64,000 bases of DNA from Diabrotica undecimpunctata (taxonomy: Eukaryota; Arthropoda; Insecta; Coleoptera; Chrysomelidae), in assembly GCF_040954645.1 (NCBI RefSeq), contig NC_092808.1:117344049-117408048 (forward strand), given 5' to 3'. Both the position numbers and the translations under genes were made by a program. The notes beneath the pieces are model-generated. The model did no database searches, was not told where the DNA came from, and saw nothing but the letters and a program-made list of their open reading frames with translations. Below are positions 22,350 through 33,288 of this stretch, in pieces (within the stretch, counting starts at the first letter, position 1; the number at the start of each line of letters is the position of its first letter).

Positions 22350-22774
22350 TTAACTAAAGAGTATTTTTAACGAGTACTTACCGTTGTAAACGTTAAGCAC
22401 GATTTGCTTTGCATCTGGTGTGAGATGAATATAACCAGAACGTTTTTCAGGTTCAGACTCGTCTTCACTTCCTGAAATAGTGACTGGAATGTACAGGACA
22501 TCGTCACTAATCATTTCTATATCACTCATATTTATAGCTATTACACTGACTTCTGTTCTAAATGATCGACAAAAGAAAAATAAAGTTCTTTTCAAATAAA
22601 CTTTCTTTTCACAGAAGCCCATTTAGTAATCATTTGATATTAAGTAAACGTTATCCTTTTACCTGAATAAAATTCCAAGAAATTTTCTAATCACTTATAA
22701 ACACTGGCTTTACGTACCTAGAACCCCCCCCCCTTCCCCAACAAAACTTTCATCTCTTGTCCGATATCAATCAA

Positions 22775-23215
22775 AGACAACATAACAAATGGACAACACG
22801 GAGTTTATGAAATTCCTTGTGCAGACTGTCCCCGATCTAAAATAGGATTTATGAACATTCCATTTCAGTTCGAAATTCCAATTCAACTTCAGCTCTAGGT
22901 CAACACCATCTTCATACAGGTCACAAAATTGATTTTGAAAGCTCTAGAACCATAGCCCCATCCGCTTCTATAAACCAAGAATTATCAGAGAAGCTATAAA
23001 AATTGAAAAAAATGCCAAATTGTCTCAATAAAAGAGATGACGGCATACGGTGACCTTCAACATGGAGACCTCTCATAAAGAAAATATCGTCTGCTCCACC
23101 CGAAAATCAAAATCCTACTGTCAGAAATGTTTGCGCCAACCTCCATCTAAACCACGTCACAATTGACGAACCGTCCTCTGTTCTCAGTAGCAGGAATGCA
23201 TTGGTTAGTGATCAG
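22775..23215 (+). pseudogene. Penelope-like element GIY-YIG endonuclease relic
   Basis: The plus frame reads IKDNITNGQHGVYEIPCADC, then PRSKIGFM, where the usual YIG is KIG. After a frameshift it continues LGQHHLHTGHKIDFESSRTI and APSASINQELSEKL. The GVY…C-x2-C…IG…H…H..DF pattern is the endonuclease at the C-terminus of Penelope-like retroelements, which cuts target DNA. The RT part is missing. Confidence 0.75.
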
Positions 23216-24541
23216 TGTGGTAGTGTCTAGGGGCTCGGGAGACTGAGACCTCGGAAGCCTCAAAGGAGGCATCAAAGAGGATGTCGAATGCTCGGTGCAA
23301 TGATAATCGACGCGGTTCAACCCGGAAGACTGTCGAGTTTAAAATCAATTCTTGTAATATTAATCTTAGCTCTGGGTTCAATTGTACTAACCGCGGAAAT
23401 CTTTCGGAACATTAGGCATAATCTAAAAAAAATCAATAAAATATTTCCTTTTTCTCATTTCTTTCACTTTTGCGGAAACTTAAACAAAACCGTTACTTAA
23501 CTGTATGAATGGGGTTAACTTTTTATGTTAATTAATAAACAAAATAAACTACACTTACCATAAAATTTCAAACTCCAATATAAAATTAGTTGTGAAAATG
23601 ACTGTTTGTGTAATATAAATATCCTAAATGCAAGACAGGACAAAAAAAACAACAGACAGTCACAAGTAGTAAACAAACCACAGCGTCACAGATTGTACTT
23701 AAAATCTGAAAAACCCAAGCGTCTTTTGTGTACCTATTTCTTTTCGATGTACTGAGTCTAGAGCGTTCATAAAAATAAGATGTGTCTTTAATTAATAATA
23801 ACAGAATCCCACAAGAAAATTTGTTCAAAAATGTTCAGTTATTTCTTTAGATCTCAGTTTAGATCAATGTATTACCTGCAATAAGCGAGAAAGAAAGGAA
23901 ATGCAAGAGAAAGGAAAAAATTACTTGACTCGTGTCTTTACTTATTATATTTATTAATCCTTACAAAACTAATTTCACATTCTAAAAATTTATAATATAC
24001 TTAACAAAATAGTGGAGAACATGTTCAAATTGGGACATTTCGCATTTACCACCAAATATATGAATACAAGTTCTATAACATCAATATGTATAGATCTATA
24101 ACATTTATATTTATAGATATATATAGATACACCAATATAGCTCTATGTGCACTTAAAAGCCAATAGAAAAATACATCTCAACTGTAGTAGATAAAATATT
24201 AAGAGGGGGTTTACTTTCAGTCTGAGTAGTACAGGGCTGCCACATTTTGGCAATTCGTGTAAATTCTGAATCTAAATAATAAAATGCAGAAATAGTATGA
24301 TATATATTGTCTGTCAAATAATATTAGGTAGTGGTAGGTGGAGATAGACTAAACTTTTTTATAAAAATAGCATGAATCAAATTAATTAATCAGTCTTTAA
24401 TTTGTATTTACTAGTATAGTTTGCTGATATAATGTCCTGTGCTAAACTCAATAATAATAAGAAATTTATATATTTTTTTTATTTCTAATTTTTAACTTAT
24501 ACAAATATCTAAAAGCTTTCAATGATATGGTCATAACAATA
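23216..24541. other. Non-coding; first part probably Penelope-like 3' flank
   Basis: 23,216-23,450 is GC-richer (CTCGGTGCAATGATAATCG) and likely the 3' flank of the Penelope-like relic. The rest is AT-rich without recognisable coding. Short frames at 23,288-23,500 and 23,586-23,828 show no familiar motif. Confidence 0.45.
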
Positions 24542-24543
24542 TA

Positions 24544-24859
24544 TCGTCGTCAACCAAGCAACACCACGTAACTCATTTTCTGTAACTTTACAGGAGAGCA
24601 TTAACAAAACAAATTACTTTTGTGGACATTGAGTCCAGCAAACCAGCTATCATTAGTTTTGGTATGGAAACTGAATGAGATATGTAGTGTTTGGTTAGAA
24701 ATTTAATGTGGTGTTGCTTTATTGATTGCAGTAAAATCTTTTGAGATTTTTTCAAATCTAAAGTCTTTCATAAATTCTATGTGAGATTTCGCATCAAATG
24801 AAACAAAAAGCCAATTTATCAAAAAATTGAGTTATGTGGTGTTGCTTGGTGGACGACGA
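24544..24859. mobile_element. TA-flanked MITE with 37-bp terminal inverted repeats
   Basis: The left end TCGTCGTCAACCAAGCAACA and the right end (reverse complement) TCGTCGTCCACCAAGCAACA continue as CCAC[GA]TAACTCA on both sides, with one or two mismatches over about 37 bases. TA lies immediately outside each end (24,542-24,543; 24,860-24,861). The 316-bp length, no ORF and TA duplication fit a Tc1/mariner-derived MITE. Part of the TIR (TGTGGTGTTGCTTTATTG) recurs inside at about 24,707. Confidence 0.85.
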
Positions 24860-25021
24860 TATGTCAAAATAAGAGAGACTGACTTAACAACAAACGAATA
24901 TATCCTACAATATTTAAAGAAAACGGAATTTTGAAAACTATTTCCTAGGTGGATGCAGAAACATAAAATAAAATATTTTTTGCAAATCTTGCAAAAATTA
25001 CATTACAAGATTTTCGGTTCA

Positions 25022-25235
25022 GAGGCTCCGACCTAAGACCTCAGAAGACCGTAAAATACTTGGGAATCATACTAGACGACAAAATGTCATTCAGACACCA
25101 CATACAAGAAGCATGTCGGAAGGCGGAAGAGAGGACCTCTTTAGTTGGTAGGCGGTCAACTACAGTAAGGCGTAGTCGTCCAAATCCAACACACCTAGGA
25201 CACCTTCCCAGAAGTCTTTTGAAGATTCTCACCTC
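25022..25235 (+). pseudogene. LINE reverse transcriptase fragment (R1/I/Jockey type)
   Basis: Reads VKYLGIILDDKMSFRHHIQE and ACRKAEERTSLVGR. The pattern KYLG..LD..+.F..HI is the RT-thumb motif of I/R1/Jockey LINEs, also present in the intact element at 58.4 kb. Truncated on both sides. Confidence 0.75.
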
Positions 25236-25279
25236 AAAAAAAATACATTGCAAGAGAATAGTTTCAAAACCATATTAAA

Positions 25280-27109
25280 AAATTAATATAGAATATAACA
25301 AATGTCGAGTTATTAATTACTGCTAAGTGTTAGTTAGCGTTATCTGGTATTTAGACAGACTTGTGTCCACCAATGTTTGATTATCACGCTTTACCCAATG
25401 CCGTTAAAATGACACCTGGTGAAAATGGGAAAATCTGTGTGACAATGCTTTACCATAACTGTCCTTTTTGTAAATAATATAACAGTTTGATATTTTGTAC
25501 CTGATAATTCAATCTTATGAATTAAAAAACTGGAACAGCCTGGTCCCATTCGAGAATTATTATACCCTATAAAAAAGAAGAGGTAGTAAGTAGTTGGTTA
25601 TATAGTACTTAGCTGTTTAGACGGTAATATTATTTTGGAAAAATGACTAAAGCAAAATGTTTTGCTAAAATTATATCTAACTTTTCACTAATCCTATATA
25701 GTGTTGTTCAGATACTAGGTTTTGGTGTCTTGAACATAGTATATTTTTTTGCAGTGACTATGTCAGTCTTTGCTTATTAGTTAGAAACTTTCATGTTAAC
25801 ATAAAAACTAGTTAGGGATTTGTGATCTCTATTAAAAAAAATTATCTAAAAATAATCTATCCATCTAATTTGAAAATCATATAAACACTGAAGAGTGTAT
25901 GCCCTCAAATGCTCCTGAACTGAGCAAATGATAGTCATGGATAACCAAAGTCTAACAAAAGGAAATCTGAATCAAAAATATGGCAACAAACTATTTGGCA
26001 GTTACTACTAAATCAAAATCTAGTTAAAGTTGTATCTAAAGTTGCAAAACGATTTAAACTATACAGAGAAATAAATTTCTCAATTTCTAACTAACATTGG
26101 AAATATAAGACTGGTATTTTTGGAATAAAACAACAAATATTGGTTTTGATTTTATGCATATTATTGTATGTTGGAACAAAATCCCAGTTTGCTGTTTCTT
26201 TAAATTAGATTCAGCTAATCTAAAGAGATATGTATTGAATGTTCAAATAGTTTCTCCACCTACCAAAGATTTTTTGATCTATTGAAGATTGAGGGAACCT
26301 TGTTAAACAACTTTAAAGGCCACTTATCATTTATACACATCATATACATATATCTAATTTAACATTTAAGATCTATATTTTTTATATAAATATCTACAAC
26401 ATGTAAATATCTGGACAATAAATTTCAGTGTTTAAGTTTCTTAAGGCAAATCACTACATAAGAAGTCACCATACTAACACAAACAGACAAATAAAACAAT
26501 CAAATTTCCTTAAATATTTGTAAAATTTAAATATATTTTTAGTATCCCTGTCAGTCCCTTGGAACTTCTATGTGGACACCACTTTTATAATTTAATAAGC
26601 CCCATCAGTAAGATTACTTAATTTTTTAATTTATTTAATTTTTTAAAGAACATTTTACTGCAAAATTGTATTACTAATTGCTTGACAACCAATTTGAAGC
26701 TTTATAAAAGAGAATAACTCTGGCAACAGATCATAAGTCTAGAACCATTTGCAGACGAAATATTTTAATTGAATTTATATTTTGCTAAAGTAGGTTCTTT
26801 CTAAAGATTTCTACCAATTGTTTTACAATATCTTACACAATAAAAGTATATGTTGTTGCATTAAAGGTAATTAAGTATAGTCCACAAATTTTGCAAATTC
26901 TTTAAATGCTTTAAAAACTTCTTTAAGTTTCGATGGTTTGCAACAAAAATGCCACTATATAATTTGTTTAAAAACTGACATATAAGAATAGAATGAGGCG
27001 ATCAACACAATACAGTATTTTATGCACAATTCAATTTGCAGGAACTTTGGAAATATCTATTACATTACTATAGAAGAATAAAAGGCCCATATTTTAAAAA
27101 AATAAAAAC

Positions 27110-27190
<81 letters not shown>

Positions 27191-28163
27191 TAAAAATGTA
27201 TTGATAAGGTCTTGTAGGAGCTACAATTATTTAAAATTTGTATCTTCAGGTCTGACAAAGACAGGCTAAGATAACATATAAAGAATTATAAAATATATCT
27301 AGAAATTGGTTCCCATTCCAAATAGCCAATACAACAAATTCACATTAGATAATACAACACCCCCACATTGATATGTACATTAGAATTAAAAACTATTAGT
27401 TCACAAAGCACCACAAGATCTAATATAATGTATGTGGCAACCCAAATAAAGTATGTTAATCCTAAAAGGCATGCGCAGCTACAGCTACACATCATAGGGT
27501 GTAACATTAACTAAACAATGTTATTATATGTACTTACATTAACCAACAGTTTGTATGGAATGTTAAATGATCCAATTTGATTTATTCTATACATAATTTG
27601 TCTTAAGATGTCAAATTCTCTGGCCAAGGAGTAATTAGAATGAGAACAGTACCATAACCATTGCATTGCATTGCTTTCAATACTTCCATTAGTTCAAATT
27701 TATATATTCTCAATTACAGATTGTCTATGATTGAGACTGCATAATTTACAAAGGTTATGAAAAGACTCTAAAATAATTCAGATAGAGAAAAAGGTAAGAA
27801 AAAACTCTTAACACCCTGGCTATGCTGAAATATTCTATCTAATTAATTAGGAAAATTTCTATGGAGTCAGGATAAACACTGAAAATTATTGGAAATACCT
27901 GCCTCACAATACAAGTGACTCAGTGTTGATTGAAAAATTTTGTACATGGATAATTTACAATTTTAACCAGCCAAAGCAGTTGCAAAAAATATTAATAAAC
28001 CACTTACTTTAAGTAGTTATCAAGCACTGTTTAGTTAATATAAGCACAGGTTTACTAACAGTAACAGTAATTTACCCTACAACACCAAAATTCCACTTTC
28101 CTGAGGATGATCATTTCTAAGCTTGACAGTGATAAAATAGCTAAAATGCCCCTTTCAGTAAAA
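25280..28163. other. Long non-coding AT-rich stretch, in part likely 3' UTR of the G gamma gene
   Basis: No ORF or transposon motif was recognised, which contrasts with the rest of the window. It contains a (TA)n tract at 27,117-27,189. On the minus strand an AATAAA lies at 27,586-27,581, about 580 bases past the G gamma stop, one possible poly(A) signal among several. Confidence 0.5.
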
Positions 28164-28376
28164 TTACAGCAGCGTACAAGGCGTCTTCTCCCTAAATGGA
28201 TTAACCCGTTGACTGGAAAATCCTACTAAAAGGCAGTCATCTTGCTCATGTTCGGTTATATATTTTATAATGTCCTTTACGGCCATAGAGACGGGCATTC
28301 TCTTTACAGCAGCTTCTCTGCGAAGTTGTTCGGTAACAGAACGTTGTTGTTGAAGATTTGAGACAACCATGTCCAT
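28164..28376 (-). CDS. Ggamma1: Guanine nucleotide-binding protein subunit gamma-1
   Basis: A complete 70-residue protein. It starts MDMVVSNLQQQRSVTEQLRR with the coiled-coil helix that pairs with G beta, continues IKYITEHEQDDCLLVGFSSQ, and ends RVNPFREKTPCTLL. The final CTLL is a CaaX box ending in Leu, which in this family directs geranylgeranylation and membrane attachment. NPF-REK is a hallmark of G gamma. Length and layout match insect G gamma-1 proteins. The protein forms the obligate G-beta-gamma dimer that works downstream of G-protein-coupled receptors. The whole coding region lies in one exon. A 37-base 5' leader joins ATG to a splice acceptor (AG at 28,415-28,414), so a non-coding first exon is upstream. 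No damage is seen. This is the only convincing host gene in the window. Confidence 0.96.
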   Translation of the reverse strand: MDMVVSNLQQQRSVTEQLRREAAVKRMPVSMAVKDIIKYITEHEQDDCLLVGFSSQRVNPFREKTPCTLL

Positions 28377-28413
28377 TAACGCTGTATCTGACAGGCCTAT
28401 GGTGAATGATTTA
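28377..28413 (-). other. Ggamma1: 5' UTR part of the G gamma coding exon
   Basis: On the minus strand CCTATTTACTGTTTTCAG is a strong pyrimidine-rich acceptor immediately before this short leader. No upstream in-frame ATG lies in it. Confidence 0.7.
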
Positions 28414-28580
28414 CTGAAAACAGTAAATAGGAAATAGGGTGCGGCTCAACCGCTACCTAATTTTTAACTTTTTGGTTTGTTTGGCACTTTGTTGCGTTGG
28501 CGAAAAGTTGCTTGTCTAAATGTAGAACAAAATACCAATAAATAAAACGAAATTACTTTGAATATAGGGTACAAACTTAC
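28414..28580 (-). other. Ggamma1: Predicted 167-bp 5' UTR intron of the G gamma gene
   Basis: The donor GCTGTAAAAG/GTAAGTTTGT (GT at 28,580-28,579) and the acceptor TTTACTGTTTTCAG (AG at 28,415-28,414) are both near consensus on the minus strand. Upstream, about 28,581-28,700 would be a non-coding first exon; its start is not defined. Confidence 0.65.
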
Positions 28581-28700
28581 CTTTTACAGCTTGTTGCTCA
28601 ATTTTTAATATGACAAATGACAAAACATCCGTCAAATTTAAAACTTTTGTCAAAGCCGAAGACTGTGGAGAAGTCAGTAACATTTATTATGTGATTCTGT

Positions 28701-29700
28701 GATTTTTAATAAATTTCACATAAACGGAGAACACTGGATATCCTTAATGTACTGAAATGATTTTTAAATATTTAAAGGTAAAAAGCAAATGAGTGCCTAT
28801 TTTAAATTAGATATGTAAGCATTCCTCATAACAAAAATAAATCTTTATTTTATATTGAACGTTGTAACTATAAATGATAGTGCTATAGTGTTCACGAATT
28901 TCACGATATAAAATAAGAATATCTTTAGTAACAATATGAGTGGTGAGATATAATGTGTTCTACTATATGTATTACTTCAGAAAAAAATGTTTTTATTATT
29001 TCATAACGAAATTATTCAATTATTCTATTATTCAAGTAATGCTCTCAATTATAAAACCCTTAAAAATATTAATCTGTGCCGTCAATAATGTGTCGTGTAA
29101 GTTCGGAAATAAACCTTGTTGAAAACATAACAAACTTCACACCCGTAACTCAACAGGATAATTTTATTATTATGGTGAAAAATGTTCTTTAACAGAGTCG
29201 GTTTAAGAAATTTAACAACATAAAGATTTAATAGGACTTCATCAAAAAATAGTGTCAGCCATTTTTTTCGAACAGACATTTTGTAAACAAACAGGATAGG
29301 TTAGTAATATAAATAATATAGATAAAAAATACAAAAAATACCAAAGAAAGTCTAGTTATTGAAAAAAATAAAGTGCCACAATTAGCAAATCATTTTTTTA
29401 ATCGATTATGATACCTGTACCACAGAATAAATAACCATCAGAATGCCCACTCTCAGATGCCGCCTTTGAAGTGTGTCAGCACGCGATCGCCATATTTTAA
29501 ACGGAAACATAGACTCGGATTGAGAAATTTGTGACAAGCTACGACAGAACTGTAATTTAAATTTTTAGAGATTAATAATTTAGTAAATTTGAAATAATTT
29601 AATCTATTCTTTAACTAAAAGTACGAATAAAATATTGCATATTATGTCTATGGTTGCCGTAAATAAATTAAACCGAGTTAATTTTTCTATCCGCAGTATC
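28701..29700. other. Non-coding region upstream of the G gamma gene
   Basis: No ORF or repeat recognised. It probably contains the promoter of the minus-strand G gamma gene, but I see no definite core element. Short frames at 28,940-29,122 and 29,082-29,279 look like chance. Confidence 0.4.
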
Positions 29701-30790
29701 TGGGAAGATACTTCGAGAAAAGATATAGCAAGCGATAAAAGGCAAAATCGGGGAGGATCAGGCAGGATTCACGGCAGGAAGATCATGCGCAGAACACATA
29801 TACACACTGGAACAACTGTTGGAAAAGAAAAAAGCAAAAAATAGAGACGTTTGGCATTTGTGGACCTGAGAAAGGCGTATGACTCTGTACCAAGGTCAGA
29901 ACTATGGGAGGTAATGTACAAATTAGAAATACAGACGGAACTCATAGAAGCTACAAAAGCTCTGTATAAAGAAATTAAAGTGTCCATTAAAATGGGAACA
30001 TGAATCATAGGAGACTTCACCACAACAAAAAGGGCTCCTGCAGGGTTGTTCCACATCTCCAACTCTATTCAAAATATACTTAGAGAAAGCCTTGACTACA
30101 TGGAAAAGAAAATGTGAAGGCATGGGAGTACCGGTACGGAACGAATACCTATATACGTTAAGCTTTGCAGACGATCAAGTAGTGATTGCACAAGACCAAG
30201 ACGACCTCAGCTACATGATGAAGAAACTACAAGAAGAATATACCAAAGCTGGCCTAGATATTAACCTCGCGAAAACAGAGTACCTATCTACAAGTGAAGA
30301 AGACATAGAAGTCTACAGATTGATGACAACGTAACAATCAAATGAAAGGATAAATTCAAATACTTGCGGTTTATAATCACGAAAAAGGTAACAAAAGAGG
30401 AAGAAATTACACAAAGATTAGGACAAACAAGAACAGCAATCCGACAACTTAACTCAGTATGGTGGGATAGACACCTAAATATGAAGACAAAAACACAGAT
30501 TTATAAAACATTAGTGCGAAGTATTATGACATATGGGGCTGAAAATTGGATCATAAACAAGAGAAACAGCAGTAAGATAGTAGCAACAGAGATGGAATGC
30601 CTGCGAAGATGCTGCAGAGTAACAAGAATGGATAGGAGAAGTAATGACGAAATAAAGCAAAGAACATCAATAGAAATAGAACGAAGTAGACGACGCCATG
30701 AGTAAGAGAGGCCTAAACGATGGAGAATGGAACAACAGAGAGAGATGGAAACGGTTGAGCGAGGGAAGGCAGTGAATATTGTAGAATCCC
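29700..30790 (+). pseudogene. 5'-truncated LINE (RTE-like), RT to 3' end, frames broken
   Basis: RT motifs in order: SGRIHGRK (a frame-shifted QAGFTAGRSC box), RLAFVDLRKAYDSVPRSELW (about 29,852-29,912), a degraded box near 30,030, YTLSFADDQVVIAQDQDDLS with the FADD active site (about 30,154-30,213), then the tail KTQIYKTLVRSIMTYGAENW and RRCCRVTRMDRRSNDEIKQR. Stops at about 29,842, 30,001, 30,332 and 30,703. It runs into a (TA)n tract at 30,797 like the LINE tail at 18.1 kb. Confidence 0.82.
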
Positions 30791-30793
30791 TGA

Positions 30794-30796
<3 letters not shown>

Positions 30797-30868
<72 letters not shown>
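30797..30868. repeat. (TA)n tract at a LINE 3' end
   Basis: Pure TA tract immediately downstream of the LINE tail. Long open frames reading alternating Tyr/Ile through this tract are artefacts. Confidence 0.95.
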
Positions 30869-30875
<7 letters not shown>

Positions 30876-30879
30876 TTTT

Positions 30880-31663
30880 TCTATGCACACCAGATAAAAT
30901 GTCACTGAACAGCGCTGGTTCCGTTAAAAACATGGCTGATTTCGTCTGCGCGAACGAGATGCGCGTACTTATTTTGACAAGCAGAGTAGACATTCTGATT
31001 GTTTATTATTCTGTGCCTGTACGAAAGCTGTTTTGTTATGGAATATGTAAGGGTAATACACGCTCTAAATCATTTACAAACAATAAATATACATATAATA
31101 TTTTATAAATTTTCTCAAGCCTGTATTTCTTTATGAGCAATGTTATTTATTTATTATATAAAAATATTTATTTAATAAATATTTCTTTCTGTACGAAAAA
31201 CAAGTGGCTGATGAAAAGTGCTATTCATGAGATAATCCAATTCGAAAACAAACCAGGTAGTGGGCTGTAAGTGGGTGTGATATAATGCTGAATTCTGCTG
31301 GATAACAAGCGAATATACTATAGTTTATTTTTATGAACGAGAGAGTAATTAGTATAATTTTAACTGGTAGCTCCGACCACTCCATGGGCGTGCTCAAGAT
31401 TAATTGAAAAATTACTTTGAATAATTGTAAAAAATAAATGAATTATTTCAGTGTTATAAAGTGTTATGTGTATGTAAACAAAAGTGACCTCTTTTATCAC
31501 ACACTATATTAGAACTGACTGGCCTACATTAAAAAGGGTTTTAAAAAATTCACATTTTTTTTTAATTTTTAAAAATTACAAAAGAGAAAAAGAGTTTTTA
31601 AAACCGTCTAAGGTATGTTAAATAGATGAATAAAAATATTAATATAAAACTTACAGCTACTTG
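30880..31663. other. Non-coding AT-rich stretch
   Basis: No coding signal. The last part may be the 3' flank of the Sailor-like element that follows; no terminal inverted repeat could be defined. Confidence 0.4.
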
Positions 31664-32944
31664 TTACAAATCCAAATCAGATTCAGAAGATGAACTTTCA
31701 GAACCAAGATTTATAATAACTGGCTCGATCATTTTATCAGTAATATTGTCCAGCTTCCACATTTTTTCCTCTTCTTTAATAGTGTGATTTACTGCCTTTT
31801 CCCAGTTTTCAGGTTTTACATTATTTACGGCCTCCAAAAACAACTGTTTAACATCATGAATTTTAAAAGTGGTATTTTTTCTTGAAACTTCACTCTTTAT
31901 CTGTGCCCATACCAGTTCAATCGGGTTTAATTCACAATGATATGGTGGGGATCTAAGTACTGTCATTCCACGATTTTTGGCAATTTCATCAATTTCGTAT
32001 TTTTTAAATTTTTCTTTATGAAGGGCACACAACGAATAAAGTTCCTTTCTTATAGATCCGGGATGGTACGTAATATTTTTTGAACTCAGCCAATTCTGCA
32101 AGTCTTTTTTTAACCACTTGGTTGTGGGCAGTCCTTCTATAAGTCTGGAGTGATAACTTGCATTATCCATTACTATTACACAGTTCTTAGGAAGAAGATC
32201 TATCATTTGTTATCTATCATGTGTAACAAAACCGTCTGAACTGCCAATGTGTACTATTATCAGCCTGCGTCCCTTTCCTGATGGTGGGTTTAAACCAGTA
32301 GATAAGTTATTTACAAAAGCGTGCCTTTGACTTGTAACAGTTTCATCCTGCCAAAATTTATTTGGTGTATGACCCTCGTTGATCCATGTTTCATCAAGAT
32401 AAAATATTTTTCTTTTTTGGTTTCTCATTTCCTTTATGGTTCTTAGAAAATGTCTTCTCCATATGACAATATCGCTTCTTTCTAATTAAATAGACTTTCT
32501 GGGATTCTTTTTCTCCGCTGGGAAATAGCGGAAGCCTATTTCTTTTAAAAGTTTCCATAACGTACTTCGACTCATTTCTGAGTAATCCTTATCATCTCGA
32601 ACTGAGACAAGAACTTTATCCAATGTTGGAAATTCTTGTCTAAAGAAGAATTCATGCACTTTCCGTCGAAGTCCTTCTTTAAAATGATATTCTATTTGAA
32701 ATTTTGGTTTCCCTGGAGCATTACGTGGCATTTGAAAACTACCACATTTCTCTTCTTTAATAACTCTGTAAATCGTAGATTTCCCAACACCAAGTGTACT
32801 GCTAACTAACTCAACGGTCTCATCAACACTTTCACATAAACGTTTGTCTGTAAATGATTTAAAACAATTAAATATTAATGTTTTTTCATTAACTGTTAGA
32901 GGACCAATTTTTCGGCGTTTACACGGCACTTCCAAATTTTCCAT
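31664..32944 (-). pseudogene. DD82E (Sailor-like) IS630/Tc1-superfamily transposase, nearly full length
   Basis: The minus strand starts MENLEVPCKRRKIGPLTVNE, then a helix-turn-helix (LGVGKSTIYRVIKEEKCG) and a second DNA-binding part (LSVRDDKDYSEMSRSTLWKL region). A stop follows at about 32,483. The catalytic domain has first Asp in KIFYLDETWINEGHT, second Asp in CVIVMDNASYHS (at 32,167-32,165) and Glu in YHCELNPIELVWAQIK. I count exactly 82 residues between the second Asp and the Glu, the DD82E spacing reported for the Sailor family of IS630/Tc1/mariner. A second stop at about 32,207 coincides with a deletion: the stretch between SSDGFV and the LLPKN segment is shorter than in the relative at 20-22 kb. 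The C-terminus is acidic (GSESSSSESDLDL). Two stops and a deletion make it inactive. Confidence 0.85.
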
Positions 32945-33187
32945 AACACTAGTATACACAATAAACTGCACCTTGCAACTGAAGTACCTACTTTTAGTGA
33001 ACTGTTAAGAATTTTGAATACGCCACTTGGACCTTCCTATATACAAAATGGAAAAACCCACTATCACATTTTCTGTGGAATAAGTTTAGAAGGTAATTAT
33101 CTAGTCAATTAGTGTCGTAGATTCCTGGAATTAAAGAATTAAATGTTTGATTGTTGAAACCCTTACTTCGTGGAATGCACTCATTTC

Positions 33188-33215
33188 AGATAAAATAAAA
33201 CGTTTTATTTTATCT
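33188..33215. repeat. Perfect 28-bp palindrome 1
   Basis: AGATAAAATAAAAC followed directly by its exact reverse complement, no spacer. Function unknown. Confidence 0.9.
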
Positions 33216-33260
33216 AAAGAATTAAACTTTATTTTGCAAATAGGTAGGTACTTATTAAAC

Positions 33261-33288
33261 TTTTATTGGTTATATATAACCAATAAAA
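33261..33288. repeat. Perfect 28-bp palindrome 2
   Basis: TTTTATTGGTTATA followed directly by its exact reverse complement, 45 bases after the first palindrome. Function unknown. Confidence 0.9.

Larger units (their letters stand above)
19970..22529 (-). pseudogene. Spliced IS630/Tc1-like (Sailor-type) transposase pseudogene
   Basis: Exon 1 (22,529 to 22,382) starts MSDIEMISDDVLYIPVTISG and ends …IVLNVYNG at a GTAAGT donor. The acceptor TTTTTTCTTAG ends at 21,490, and exon 2 continues in phase with LLSTMVKSEAIKKTVFLTQV, a helix-turn-helix start. A TGA and a frameshift follow, then the catalytic domain: KNLYYLDDTWFDTHDIFEKC with the first Asp. At HCGEES the exon is split by the element at 20,137-20,928. 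Coding resumes beyond it with GWVEGALLLSAKSVQVIV and MDSILFEKWFEQQL. The copy ends at about 19,970 next to the long inverted repeat, so the second Asp and the Glu are lost. Related to the DD82E copy at 31.7-32.9 kb. Confidence 0.8.

Noticed and set aside
30501..31108. Open frames with long Tyr-Ile repeats on both strands around 30.8 kb (also at 18.1, 27.1 and 35.2 kb)
   Set aside because: They are produced by (TA)n tracts and have no coding meaning.
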